A DNA stretch of 33,565 nucleotides from Mesorhizobium sp. (GTDB taxonomy: Bacteria; Pseudomonadota; Alphaproteobacteria; Rhizobiales; Rhizobiaceae). The notes beneath the pieces are model-generated. The model did not search any database. It saw only the letters and a list, made by a program, of their open reading frames with translations, and was not told where the DNA came from. Position 1 is the stretch's first letter; each line of letters begins with the position of its first letter. The stretch covers positions 1-33,565 of the forward strand of contig NZ_JAEULZ010000004.1 in NCBI RefSeq assembly GCF_016793485.1, in the 5' to 3' direction. The position numbers were made by a program, and so were the translations under genes. Positions 24,636-33,502 of this stretch are shown here, piece after piece.

Positions 24636-25816
24636 TGAGCGTCGCCGTCGATTTCAAAAATGTCGATATCGTCTTCGGCGAAAACCAGAAGGCCGCGCTG
24701 GCGATGATCGACCAGGGCGCGACCCGTGCCCAGATCCTGGAGAAGACCGGGGCGGTTCTGGGCTGCGCGGGCGCGAACCTGACCGTCCACGAGGGCGAAA
24801 TCTCTGTGCTGATGGGCCTGTCGGGTTCGGGCAAGTCGACGCTGCTGCGTGCGGTCAACCGGTTGAACATCCCGGCGCGGGGCAACGTGTTCGTCAAGGC
24901 CGGCGACAAGACGGTCGATGTCGCCACCTGCGACGCCGAAACGCTGCGCGGAGTGAGGCAGCGCCATGTCGCCATGGTGTTCCAGCAGTTCGCGCTCCTA
25001 CCGTGGCGTACCGTCGAGCAGAATGTAGGCCTGGGTCTGGAGCTTGCCGGCGTGCCGGATGCCGAGCGCAAGGCCCGCGTCGAAAAGCAGCTCAAGCTCG
25101 TCGGCCTCGACCAGTGGTCGAAGAAATACGCGCACGAGCTTTCGGGCGGCATGCAGCAGCGCGTCGGCCTGGCGCGTGCCTTCGCCACCGAGGCGCCCAT
25201 CCTTTTGATGGACGAGCCGTTTTCCGCGCTCGATCCGCTGATCCGCACCAAGCTTCAGGACGAATTGCTGCAACTGCAGGCGGAACTGAAGAAGACGATC
25301 GTCTTCGTCAGCCACGATTTGGAGGAGGCGCTGAAGATCGGCAGCCACATCACCATCATGGAGGGCGGGCGCATCGTCCAGACCGGTGCGCCGGAGGACA
25401 TCGTGCTCCGGCCTGCCAACGACTATGTGCGCGACTTCATCGCCAACGTGAACCCGCTCTCGGTGCTGACCGCATGGAACGTCATGCGCGACCGCCGCGA
25501 CCTCGAGCAGGCCGGCGACGGCTGGATATGGCTGGATCGCCGCCAGACGACGCGTTTCAAGCTGGACGATCAGGGGCTCGTGGCGGCGGCGGAGCGCGAC
25601 GGCAAGCCTTCGGTCTGGGTATCCTGCGACGATGTCGAGAGGCTGCCCGAGGACGCGCCACACGTGTTCTGGGCGCGGCCCGGGACTTCGCTCAAGACGG
25701 TTATGCTGGCCATGCATCGCTCGCAAACCGCACCGGTGGCTCTGTTCGACGACCAGTCGCGCTTTGTCGGCGCGATCGGGGTGAGGGACGTTCTGAGCGC
25801 GGTGCTGCGAAGATAG
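24635..25816 (+). CDS. choV: Choline ABC transporter ATP-binding protein ChoV
   Basis: This 393-residue cytosolic ATPase drives choline import. Walker A is GLSGSGKST (61-69), the signature is LSGGMQQR (169-176), Walker B is ILLMDEP (189-195), and VSHDLEEA is the H-loop. The N-terminal GENQKAALAMIDQGATRAQIL is the extra element of the ProV/OpuAA group. The C-terminal 100 residues form a degenerate CBS-like domain ending GVRDVLSAVLRR. Two adjacent ATGs (24632 and 24635) are possible starts. The second is given here because GGGAGG is 6 nt from it and only 3 nt from the first; the other start would add one methionine. Expression is coupled to choW. It converges with the gene ending at 25846. Confidence 0.95.
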   Translation: MSVAVDFKNVDIVFGENQKAALAMIDQGATRAQILEKTGAVLGCAGANLTVHEGEISVLMGLSGSGKSTLLRAVNRLNIPARGNVFVKAGDKTVDVATCDAETLRGVRQRHVAMVFQQFALLPWRTVEQNVGLGLELAGVPDAERKARVEKQLKLVGLDQWSKKYAHELSGGMQQRVGLARAFATEAPILLMDEPFSALDPLIRTKLQDELLQLQAELKKTIVFVSHDLEEALKIGSHITIMEGGRIVQTGAPEDIVLRPANDYVRDFIANVNPLSVLTAWNVMRDRRDLEQAGDGWIWLDRRQTTRFKLDDQGLVAAAERDGKPSVWVSCDDVERLPEDAPHVFWARPGTSLKTVMLAMHRSQTAPVALFDDQSRFVGAIGVRDVLSAVLRR

Positions 25817-25820
25817 CGAG

Positions 25821-25846
25821 GCCTGACGCCGCCGCGGCGCTCAGGC
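25821..25846. terminator. Hairpin between convergent choV and the exported-protein gene
   Basis: GCCTGA (25821-25826) and TCAGGC (25841-25846) pair, with an additional CGCC / GGCG inner stem, in the 29-nt gap between two convergent genes. A clear T-run is missing, so it is a structured 3' end rather than a proven terminator. Confidence 0.4.
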
Positions 25847-26367
25847 TATTCATTGAAGCCGAAACCGGTGTCGAACGCCGTTTCCAGCTTGGCCGCGTGC
25901 GGGCGTACGAGGTCGGCGTAGCGTGCGCCTTCGGCTCGCAGGAGCTGAATCTCGGCGATCTTTTCCTCGATAAGTCCGCGCAGTTCCGTCTTCTGCTCCG
26001 CCGACAGGTGGGGGGCGTCATCGAAGCCTTTGATCGCCTCTGTCAGCCGGGTGGAGAAGACGTCGGTTGGGATGGTCGCCAGATAGCCGCGAAAGGTCGT
26101 GTCGAGGGCGTTCTTCCACGCCTGCCGGGAGAAACCGGCGGCGGCGATTTCGCCATTCCAGTTCGAGTCGTCCTCGAAGATGCGATCGGCTTCCTCTTCG
26201 TCCCATGCGAAGGGCCCGAGCTCCGGCGCAAGGCTGACCATCAGAAGCGTCACCTTCTCGACCTCGTCGGGCGAGAGGCTTTTGGCGGGAAAGGTGAGGC
26301 CGAGCGCGAGGCCGATTCCTGAGATCGCAGCGATCAGGATACGGCGGAAAAAGGAGGGGTGCTTCAC
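25846..26367 (-). CDS. Exported protein of unknown function (173 aa)
   Basis: The N-terminus is a signal peptide or single membrane helix: basic KHPSFFRR, then a hydrophobic ILIAAISGIGLALGLTF and a small-residue cleavage region. The rest is acidic and helical (SPDEVEKVTLLMVSLAPELGPFAWDEEEADRIFEDD), with no cysteines or catalytic motif I can name. The start is taken as the GTG at 26367, whose GTGA overlaps the stop of the upstream lipoprotein gene, and AGGAG lies 9 nt upstream. In-frame codons further upstream read through the lipoprotein gene and have no signal. The two products probably act together in the envelope. I do not recognise the family. Confidence 0.72.
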   Translation of the reverse strand: MKHPSFFRRILIAAISGIGLALGLTFPAKSLSPDEVEKVTLLMVSLAPELGPFAWDEEEADRIFEDDSNWNGEIAAAGFSRQAWKNALDTTFRGYLATIPTDVFSTRLTEAIKGFDDAPHLSAEQKTELRGLIEEKIAEIQLLRAEGARYADLVRPHAAKLETAFDTGFGFNE

Positions 26368-26699
26368 GACATGCACTCCTGCTGTATCGCGCTTTGGGTG
26401 TCGTTTCGCGCCTTGGACTGCATGACGGAGCTGCCCATCGACACGGCCTGCCCGGCGATGGCGCCGCCGCGTCCGGCAAAGCCACCAAGCCCGCCCGCCA
26501 TGGAGAGGGCACTGCCGAGCAAGGCGGCGTTTGTCGCCTGCTGCTGCGCCTTGGCGACCGCATCCTGGCAACGTGTCGCGGAAGCGGCCTGACGCGCCGC
26601 CGGCTTCTGCGTCATACCTTTAGTTGCGGAGACCTGCTGGTTAGTCGTCTGGCTGCATGCGGCAAGCGCGCCGCAAAACAGGACTGCGATTGTTCTCAT
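26364..26699 (-). CDS. Small lipoprotein with glycine-rich domain (111 aa)
   Basis: A lipoprotein signal of 14 residues ends at lipobox LAAC (Cys15: MRTIAVLFCGALAAC). The mature part has a short Q/T/K-rich tether, a helical stretch (RCQDAVAKAQQQATN) and a hydrophobic glycine-rich segment (GSALSMAGGLGGFAGRGGAIAGQA) that could insert in a membrane. It ends with a cysteine near the C-terminus (QQECMS). GAGGAAG precedes the ATG. The stop overlaps the start of the next gene (GTGA), so a joint envelope function is likely. No known family is recognised; it resembles small outer-membrane glycine-zipper lipoproteins in layout. Confidence 0.78.
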   Translation of the reverse strand: MRTIAVLFCGALAACSQTTNQQVSATKGMTQKPAARQAASATRCQDAVAKAQQQATNAALLGSALSMAGGLGGFAGRGGAIAGQAVSMGSSVMQSKARNDTQSAIQQECMS

Positions 26700-26888
26700 C
26701 GTTCTTCCTCAATCGGATTGCGTGACGCGGCGTGTTGCGCGTGCTGGTTTCCCAAGCAAACATCACGCCGTCCGTTCACGGGAACGGAAGCGCGCTCTGC
26801 TTGTGGCAAACCGTCTAGGACCGCCGCGGGGACCGGTCTTGGGGAGAGGCGAACGAATGCGGGTTGACGCGAACTGCGTGGGGTTTTT

Positions 26889-27839
26889 TTAATGCTTGTT
26901 CAGGAGCGTGGTCGCCTTGATCTCCCGGGGCGTGGCGGAAAAGCGCTGTCGAAACACCTTGTTGAAATGGGAAAGGTCGCCGAAGCCGCAGTCGAACGCT
27001 ATCGCCGCGATCGTCCTGGCACCGCTGCTTTCGATCGCCTCGCGGGCAAGATCGAGACGGCTGTCGCGCAGGAACTGGCTGAAGCTGGTGCCCTCTCGCT
27101 CGAAAAGGCGCTGGACATAGCGTGGCGTGATGCCCTGTCGTCGTGCCACGGCAGCGATGTCCAGGCCGGCGTCGGAGAGGTTTCGCGCGATGTCTTCCTT
27201 CACCAGAGCGAGGCGCGCTTCGCCGATGCCCGCCTGTTCCGATGCCGGCGCTCCCTTGCCCCGTTCAAGAGCGAGGCCAGCGAGTTGGTAGAGATGCTCG
27301 GCCGCGAGTTGTGCCGCGCTGCCCTGCAGCGGGGAGTGTTCGAGAAGCATGCGTCCGTAGCCCGCCAGCAATGCAGCGCCGGGCGTCGCGGCAGGCAGAT
27401 GATGCAGGGGCTGCGTAGCAATCGCGGGGGCAAGAGCGTTCATCCGCCGTTCGTCCAGCACGATGGCGAGCAGGCTCGTTTCGGGCATGGTGAAGGTTTG
27501 CTCGAGGCTTTCGCGCACGATCACTACGTCGCCGGTGGCCACGCTGATGTTTCCGCGTCCTCGATTCAAGTCGATCTCGTAGCCGGCCTCGTGGATGGTC
27601 AGCATGTAGTTCTGGCGGCCGTCGGCCGTCAGTTCGCGCGTCCGTGCGCCGGTAACGGCGGAATAGCGCGCAGAGCCCACAACCGTGCCGCCGCCGAGGT
27701 CCAAGGAGGCCAGTTCGAAGGCGAAACCGGCGCGGTCTCTCGGCGTGAAATGCAGGCCTGCCACTGATCGAGCGACGAAATCGTGGAGGTATGAGAGGCG
27801 ATCGCCGGCCGGGACATCCCGGTTCGAAAGCCTCAGCAT
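26889..27839 (-). CDS. AraC-family transcriptional regulator
   Basis: This 316-residue cytosolic DNA-binding protein has an AraC_binding_2-like sensor domain (about 20-190, FeaR-type, with IVRESLEQTFTMPETSLLAIVLD) and a C-terminal pair of helix-turn-helix motifs (about 220-310: LDIAAVARRQGITPRYVQRLFE and TIAAIAFDCGFGDLSHFNKVFRQRF followed by PREIK). It ends with TTLLNKH. The start at 27839 is the only ATG that gives a normal family length. Longer in-frame versions pass antisense to the clpS gene and lack similarity. It is separated by 189 bases from the lipoprotein gene and is divergent to clpS across 216 bases. Neither ligand nor target is visible. Confidence 0.9.
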   Translation of the reverse strand: MLRLSNRDVPAGDRLSYLHDFVARSVAGLHFTPRDRAGFAFELASLDLGGGTVVGSARYSAVTGARTRELTADGRQNYMLTIHEAGYEIDLNRGRGNISVATGDVVIVRESLEQTFTMPETSLLAIVLDERRMNALAPAIATQPLHHLPAATPGAALLAGYGRMLLEHSPLQGSAAQLAAEHLYQLAGLALERGKGAPASEQAGIGEARLALVKEDIARNLSDAGLDIAAVARRQGITPRYVQRLFEREGTSFSQFLRDSRLDLAREAIESSGARTIAAIAFDCGFGDLSHFNKVFRQRFSATPREIKATTLLNKH

Positions 27840-28055
27840 GCGTGGCCATCCAATGCGGATGACGGGACTACGAAAGCGAGCGCGGGGGACGCATTGCAGG
27901 TCATGACAGTTCCTTGTCGGGACCGGCAACTTGGTTGCATCGTGTTTCGTGCCTGTGACGCTGCGGCGCGCCGTCTGTAACGCGATCCTCCTGGGGCAGT
28001 GGATTGCGCCACAATGTCGTGTCACCATGAGCTTCCGTGCCGTAGGGCGACGCCG

Positions 28056-28367
28056 ATGTCCGATGACAAGACTCTCGTAAAACCGCGCGTAAAGACCAAG
28101 CCGAAGGTCGAGCGGCCGAAACTGCACAAGGTCATCCTGCTCAACGATGACTTCACGCCGCGCGAATTCGTCGTGATGGTGTTGAAGGCCGAGTTCCATG
28201 TGGGGGAAGACCTTGCCAACAAGATCATGATCACGGCGCACCGGCGCGGCGCCTGCGTGGTCGCCGTGTTTCCGCAGGACGTCGCAGAGACGAAGGCGAC
28301 CCGCGCGACAGACGCGGGCAAGGCCAAGGGCTACCCGCTGATGTTCACGACCGAGCCGGAGGAGTAG
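28056..28367 (+). CDS. clpS2: ClpS-type protease adaptor (ClpS2 group)
   Basis: This 103-residue adaptor delivers N-degron substrates to ClpAP. The substrate pocket residues are present: Asn30, Asp31 and Asp32 in LLNDDFTPREFV, and His62 in TAHRRG. They correspond to E. coli ClpS Asn34, Asp35, Asp36 and His66 with a constant offset of four. A lysine-rich N-terminus (residues 5-24) and the tail PLMFTTEPEE are like the second ClpS of Agrobacterium, ClpS2, which is encoded away from clpA. No clpA is adjacent here either. The start at 28056 is the first ATG that gives the family length. The stop is 4 nt from the stop of the convergent membrane-protein gene, so their 3' ends overlap. Confidence 0.93.
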   Translation: MSDDKTLVKPRVKTKPKVERPKLHKVILLNDDFTPREFVVMVLKAEFHVGEDLANKIMITAHRRGACVVAVFPQDVAETKATRATDAGKAKGYPLMFTTEPEE

Positions 28368-28371
28368 AGGC

Positions 28372-30456
28372 CTACCGACCCTCGCGATACCACATGGAGC
28401 CTAGCGCAAGCAGGAGGACGCCGAGGCCGAAGAAGCCGCCGAAGAGCGGCACGCGGCTGACGGATTTCAGCACGCTGTCGTCGGTGGTCCTGAGGCCGAT
28501 CCAGTCGTTGCCGGACGCGTTGGAAGAGCCGCGCACAGGGACGATGCCCGGAAGCGAGACCCCGCTCAGCGATGCGACGCGACGCACGGAGCCGCCGGAT
28601 GCCTCCGCAGGAGCGCGCAGGACGTCCATGGTCGAGACGGTGTCGGCGAATTCCGGCGCGTTGACGGGGCCGACATGGGCAAGCGCCGAAAGGTCACCGT
28701 TGCCAACCTGATAGAGGCCGATCTCATCTACCGCCATGGAGCCGGTGAAGACGCCGGGCTGGGACTTCGTCAACGGAACGGTGATCGCCTGCCCGGACGG
28801 CGAGATGACGGTGGCCGGTCCCGGATCGTCCGACATAGTCTGCCTGACGACATCAAGCGTCATGCCGCGGCCATTGGCGACCAGGCGCTCTTCCTCCAGT
28901 TCCGGCTCCTTCATCAGCCAGTGCGCCATCCGGCGATAGAGTTGCACGTACGGGCCGCCGCCCTCGAAACCGCGCGCCCACAGCCAGCCCTGGTCCGACA
29001 GAAGCATGCCGACGCGGCCTTCGCCCTTGCGGTTGAGCAGCAGAAGAGGACGGTCGTCCGGGCCCTTCATGACGACCTCGCCCTCGGGACGGTCGATGCC
29101 GACGACACGGAACCAGCGGCTCCACTGCGGCGGCTCGGACCCCGAGCCTTCGAGACCGCGCGTGACGGGATGGCGCTGGCCGAGATCGGTGAGGCGCGGG
29201 TAGAAGGGCTTGTCGATGACCTGTCCGGACGGCATTGCGGGCAGGGCCGACATCAGCGGCGTGCGCGCGATCGACTGGTCGCCGGCATATTCGGGCCCGG
29301 CCGCGATCAGCAGCGCGCCGCCCTTTTCGACATATTCGGCGATGTAGTCGTAGTAGAGGATCGGCAGCACGTCGCGATGCTGGTAGCGATCGAAGATGAT
29401 GAGGTCGAAATCGTTGATCTTCTCGACGAACAACTCGCGCGTCGGGAAGGCGATCAGCGACAGTTCGTTGATCGGCGTGCCGTCCTGCTTCTCCGGCGGG
29501 CGCAGGATGGTGAAATGCACGAGGTCGACCGAGGCGTCGGACTTCAGCAGGTTGCGCCACGTGCGCTCGCCGGCATGCGGCTCGCCCGAGACGAGCAGGA
29601 CGCGCAGGTTCTCGCGAATGCCGTCGAGGATGGCGACGGCCCGGTTGTTGGTGTCGGTGATCTCGCCATCCTCGGCGGGGATCGAGAGTTCGACGATGTT
29701 GCGGCCGGCATTGGGAATGACGAGGTCGAGCAGCATCTGCTGGCCGATGGTGGCGCGCTCGGTGGAGACCCATTCACCGTTTACGAGCACGCGCACTTCC
29801 ACTTGGCCAGCCTGGTTTGGGCCAGCCTGGTTCTGCGGGGAGGCGATAACGCGGTAGCTCATCTGCAGCGGCTTGCCGACGATGCCGAAGCGCGGCGCGT
29901 TCTCGAAGCGGATGCGGCGGTCGCGCTCGCCATCGTCGCCGGTGATCAGCGCATGAAGCGGCGCGTTGAACGGTTCCGCGCCTGTCGGTACGTCGTGCAC
30001 CTGCCCGTCGGTGACCATGATCGCGCCGGCAACGCGCGACGGGGGCACATCGCGGAATGCGCTTTCCAAGGCGCCGAACAGGCGCGTCTGGGTGCGGTCG
30101 TCGGCGGCGTTGGCGCGGCCGGCCTCGACCACGCGCACCTCGAATTGCGGGAAGCGGGCGAGGCGCTGTTGCAGGCCCTCGACCGCCGCGCTCGTCTCGG
30201 CCTGCCGGTCGCCGATGTCCTGGCTCTGGCTGCGGTCAACGACAAGCGCGACGACGCTTTTCAGCGGCTCGCGCTCTTCGTCCAGCAGGACGGGGTTGAC
30301 CAAGGCAAGTGCAAGTGCTGCCAGCGCAAGCATGCGCACCCAGGCGCCGCGCTGGCGGAAGAACAGGCCGGCCAGCGCAAGAAGCGCGATGGGGACGAGG
30401 ACGACGGCCAGCCAAGTCCACGAGATCAGCGGTTCGAAGGAGACGGACCAGTTCAT
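28372..30456 (-). CDS. Large membrane protein of a MoxR/DUF58-type cluster (694 aa)
   Basis: This membrane protein has two N-terminal hydrophobic helices (about 10-32 and 39-57), a long extracytoplasmic or periplasmic region, and a C-terminal helix (about 670-688, LFGGFFGLGVLLLALGSMWY). After the first helices comes VVALVVDRSQSQD, a von Willebrand A-like start with a modified metal site. The central part contains LRVLLVSGEPHAGER and LIIFDRYQHRDVLP with YVEKGGALLIAAGPEY, resembling the glutamine-amidotransferase-like domain often found in such cluster proteins. No catalytic cysteine is evident. The start at 30456 has GGGAGG 7 nt upstream. Repeat B copy 2 separates it from the upstream DUF4159 gene on the same strand. 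It probably works with MoxR and DUF58 proteins in the envelope. Confidence 0.85.
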   Translation of the reverse strand: MNWSVSFEPLISWTWLAVVLVPIALLALAGLFFRQRGAWVRMLALAALALALVNPVLLDEEREPLKSVVALVVDRSQSQDIGDRQAETSAAVEGLQQRLARFPQFEVRVVEAGRANAADDRTQTRLFGALESAFRDVPPSRVAGAIMVTDGQVHDVPTGAEPFNAPLHALITGDDGERDRRIRFENAPRFGIVGKPLQMSYRVIASPQNQAGPNQAGQVEVRVLVNGEWVSTERATIGQQMLLDLVIPNAGRNIVELSIPAEDGEITDTNNRAVAILDGIRENLRVLLVSGEPHAGERTWRNLLKSDASVDLVHFTILRPPEKQDGTPINELSLIAFPTRELFVEKINDFDLIIFDRYQHRDVLPILYYDYIAEYVEKGGALLIAAGPEYAGDQSIARTPLMSALPAMPSGQVIDKPFYPRLTDLGQRHPVTRGLEGSGSEPPQWSRWFRVVGIDRPEGEVVMKGPDDRPLLLLNRKGEGRVGMLLSDQGWLWARGFEGGGPYVQLYRRMAHWLMKEPELEEERLVANGRGMTLDVVRQTMSDDPGPATVISPSGQAITVPLTKSQPGVFTGSMAVDEIGLYQVGNGDLSALAHVGPVNAPEFADTVSTMDVLRAPAEASGGSVRRVASLSGVSLPGIVPVRGSSNASGNDWIGLRTTDDSVLKSVSRVPLFGGFFGLGVLLLALGSMWYREGR

Positions 30457-30501
30457 GGGCGCGCCTCCCGACTTTGCTTATGGCGGACGCCTTGGCTCCC
30501 T

Positions 30502-30666
30502 GTCGCGCCCCCCTCTGTCCTGCCGGACATCTCCCCCACGAGGGGGGAGATTACGCTGTCGCCAGCGCGCCGCCCAATCCTAGAGGTTGCAGGATTGGCG
30601 GGACCATTGAAGCTGCCGATCTCCCCCCTCGTGGGGGAGATGGCCGGCAGGCCAGAGGGGGGCGTC
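30502..30666. repeat. Palindromic repeat, family B copy 2 (67-nt spacer)
   Basis: Left arm 30502-30551 (GTCGCGCCCCCCTC to GGGGGGAGAT) and right arm 30619-30666 (ATCTCCCCCC to GGGGGGCGTC) have the same layout as copy 1 at 21171-21335. The spacer (30552-30618) is 67 nt, the same length as in copy 1 though the sequence differs. It lies between the two large membrane-protein genes. Confidence 0.85.
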
Positions 30667-30685
30667 TGGAACTGAGAAATAGTGA

Positions 30686-33502
30686 TCACTGCCCAAGCCT
30701 CTCCAGCAACACAGGCACGTGGACCTGGTCGGATTTGTAGTTGCCTGTCAGCATGTACATCATGATGTTGACGCCGGAGCGCAGGGCGTAGACGCGCTGC
30801 ATCGGGTCCGCCGGAACGGTCGGCAGCATCGGGTTGCCCTGCGCATCGACGGCCCATGCGCCGGCGAAGTCGTTGGCGGTGATCATGATGGGCGTGACGC
30901 CGTCGCCGGTGCGGACCGGACGGTTGTCGGTGTTCTGCGCGTCCAGCGACGCCTCGACCCAAAGCGGACTGCCGTTGAAGCGGCCGGGGAACTCGGGGAG
31001 AATAAAGAAGGATTTCGTCAGCACGTGGTCTTCCGGCACCGGTTCCAGCGGCGGCACGTTGAGGTTGCTCAGGATGTCGCGCAGGCGCTGGGTTGCGGGG
31101 CTTGCGGGGCCGGCGTCGATGCCGGTCGCGTACTGGTCGCGGGTGTCGAACAGGACGGTGCCGCCGGCCTGCATGTAGGCGTCGATGCGGGCGATCGCGT
31201 CCTGGCTCGGCATCTCGGCATTCGCGTCGATCGGCCAGTAGATGAGCGGGTAGAAGGCGAGTTCGTCGGTGGCGATGTTGACGCCGGCCGGCTCGCCCGG
31301 CTCCAGCGCCGTCTTTTCGATGAGGAAACGGGACAGACCGGTAAGCCCGGCGCGCGAGATGGCATCGACCGAGGAGTCGCCCGTTATGACATAGGCGAGG
31401 CGGGTGGTAGAGATGGCTGCCATCGCAGCCTCGTCGCCCGGCTTCATGTCCTGCGCGCGCGAGACGCCGGGAACGAGTGCGAGACCGGCGGCGAGGAACA
31501 GCACCGCAGCCGTACCGGACCCGCGACGCAGCATGCGCGAACGGCGCGAAAAGAGACCGCCCATCCAGAAGACGGCGAGCGTATCCAGCACCATGAGCGC
31601 GAGCGCGGCAGCCACCAGCGGCCCCTTCAAATCACGCGATTCGTCGAAAGCATAGCGCACTTCGGTCACAGGCGCAGTCACTGTCGGGCGGACGAGCGGC
31701 GCAAAAGCGGCGTCGGCCGGCAGGAGATTGTGGGCGATCACGCCTTCCTCGCTGCCATAGAGGCCGGGCGGGTTCTCCAGATTGACCGCGATCGAGCCGG
31801 CGGCAAGCGGCCGCGCGTCCGGCGAGGGCGGGACGATCTGGCCGTCTGCTGCAATCATGCGGTAGGGCGGAAGCGAGGCCGGCTGGCCATCCGCGCCCGC
31901 CGTCGCCGCGCCCTGGTTGCGCGACAACTGCACGATGCGGCGAAGCATCTCGACGAAGCTGCCGGAGATCGGCAGGTTCGACCACGTCGCTTCGGGCGTG
32001 ACGTGGAAGAGAACAACAGTGCCCTGGCCGCGCGTGGCGCCGGTTACGAGCGGCGTGCCGTCGGCGAGGTTGGCCCATGTGCGCTCGACGATGTCGGAGG
32101 TCGGCTCTGCAAGGACCTGGCGGGTGACGGTCACTTCGGCGGGCGGGGCCAGATCGGCGAAGGGGCCGTTGGCCGGGAAGTCGCTGACCGGCTGCGGCTC
32201 GGTCCATGACAGCGCGCCGCCAAGCGAGCGTTCGCCGAGGCGCAGCCGCACCGGCAGCAATTCCTCGTCGTTGCCGGCGGCAGCGAGGCGGGAGCCGGCG
32301 AAGCGGACCAGCGTGCCGCCGTCTTGTACCCATTTGACGAGCTGCTCGCGGGCGGCGTCCGGAATGGTGCCGACATCGGCCATGACGATCATTGCCGGGT
32401 TCTGCTCGAGAATCTGCGGAATGGCCTCGGCGAGGTCCTTGCTTGCCGGCTCGACCAGATCGGCGAAAGGCTGGAGCGCGCGCGTGATGTAGAAGAGCGG
32501 AGACAGCAGCGGCTGCGCCTGGTCGGCCTCGGCCTGTGAAAGCAACCCGACGCGCCTGCGCCGCGAGCTTTCATCCAGCACGCGAACGGAGGCGGCCTGC
32601 CGCTCGCCGTCGATGGCGACTGAAGCGAAGTCGTTGCGCAGTTCGAAGGGCACGGTCATCTCGCCGCTGCCCGATGCCTGTCCCGCACCGAAAGAGATGA
32701 CGGCGTCGGCGATGCGGCGGCCGCGATCGTCGAATGCGCCGGCTGTGACCTGGCGCGGCGCGACGTCGGTCGGCGCGCGGACAGCCGACAGGGTGAAGCC
32801 CGCGGCGGCGTTTTCGGTGGAGGTGAGGCCGACCATGTCGAGGCGGTCAGGCACGGCCCAGATGATATTGGCGGGATCGCGGCCGAGAAGCTGTGCAAAA
32901 GCCGTATCGTCGCCCGGCGCTGCCAGCCCGTCGGCAAGGACTGCGACGGAAGCGCCGGGTAGCTGTTCGAGGGCGGCGGCGACCCGGGCATAGACCGCCT
33001 GCCGGTCCACCGGGACAGGACGCGGTTCGGCGACGTTCAGCACTTCCATCGCGGCTGCGGCGTCGAACGGGCCGATCTCGGCGTTCGGGCGCTCCGCCGT
33101 GAAGGCGAGCACGACGGGCGATCCCGTCGCATTGGCGTCGGAGATCAGCCGTGCGGCGGTGGCGACGCGCTCGTCCCAGCCGGGAGCGCTCGCCCATCCG
33201 TTGTCCACCACGAGCGCCAGCGCCGTGCCGCCGGTGGGCAGCCGCTCGCGCGGGTTCCAGATCGGGTCGGCGAGGGCAAGCACGATAAGGGCGGCCATCA
33301 GCAGGCGCAGCAGGGTCAGCCACCACGGGCTCTGGTGGGGCGTCTCCTCCTTGCGCAGGACACGCGCGAGGATTCTCAGCGGCGGAAAGACTTCGGTCTG
33401 CGGCTTGGGCGGCGTCAGGCGCAGCAGCCACCAGATGACAGGCAGCGCAAGCAGTCCCCACAGGATCGCCGGAAAGCCGAAGGTGAGCGGAAGCCAGCTC
33501 AT
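30686..33502 (-). CDS. BatA-like N-terminus fused to DUF4159 domain (938 aa)
   Basis: This 938-residue membrane protein begins with the aerotolerance-regulator N-terminal unit: helix at about 7-27 (FGFPAILWGLLALPVIWWLL), the linker with LRILARVLRKEETPHQSPWW, and a second helix (60-82) ending in ADPIWNPRERLP. A von Willebrand A-like domain follows (LALVVDNGWASAPGWDERVATA), then a long central region, further hydrophobic segments near 640-690, and a DUF4159 domain over roughly 702-938 (AYVITGDSSVDAIS, FYPLIYWPID, GGTVLFDTRDQ). The DUF4159 fold is distantly related to glutamine amidotransferase-like domains. The start at 33502 overlaps the stop of the preceding gene by 4 nt (ATGA). Such genes sit behind moxR and DUF58 genes in Hyphomicrobiales. 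The function is not defined. Confidence 0.93.
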   Translation of the reverse strand: MSWLPLTFGFPAILWGLLALPVIWWLLRLTPPKPQTEVFPPLRILARVLRKEETPHQSPWWLTLLRLLMAALIVLALADPIWNPRERLPTGGTALALVVDNGWASAPGWDERVATAARLISDANATGSPVVLAFTAERPNAEIGPFDAAAAMEVLNVAEPRPVPVDRQAVYARVAAALEQLPGASVAVLADGLAAPGDDTAFAQLLGRDPANIIWAVPDRLDMVGLTSTENAAAGFTLSAVRAPTDVAPRQVTAGAFDDRGRRIADAVISFGAGQASGSGEMTVPFELRNDFASVAIDGERQAASVRVLDESSRRRRVGLLSQAEADQAQPLLSPLFYITRALQPFADLVEPASKDLAEAIPQILEQNPAMIVMADVGTIPDAAREQLVKWVQDGGTLVRFAGSRLAAAGNDEELLPVRLRLGERSLGGALSWTEPQPVSDFPANGPFADLAPPAEVTVTRQVLAEPTSDIVERTWANLADGTPLVTGATRGQGTVVLFHVTPEATWSNLPISGSFVEMLRRIVQLSRNQGAATAGADGQPASLPPYRMIAADGQIVPPSPDARPLAAGSIAVNLENPPGLYGSEEGVIAHNLLPADAAFAPLVRPTVTAPVTEVRYAFDESRDLKGPLVAAALALMVLDTLAVFWMGGLFSRRSRMLRRGSGTAAVLFLAAGLALVPGVSRAQDMKPGDEAAMAAISTTRLAYVITGDSSVDAISRAGLTGLSRFLIEKTALEPGEPAGVNIATDELAFYPLIYWPIDANAEMPSQDAIARIDAYMQAGGTVLFDTRDQYATGIDAGPASPATQRLRDILSNLNVPPLEPVPEDHVLTKSFFILPEFPGRFNGSPLWVEASLDAQNTDNRPVRTGDGVTPIMITANDFAGAWAVDAQGNPMLPTVPADPMQRVYALRSGVNIMMYMLTGNYKSDQVHVPVLLERLGQ

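Noticed and set aside
28675-30675. 666-codon open frame opposite the large membrane-protein gene
   Set aside because: Antisense shadow; composition typical of reverse-frame translation and it runs into repeat B.
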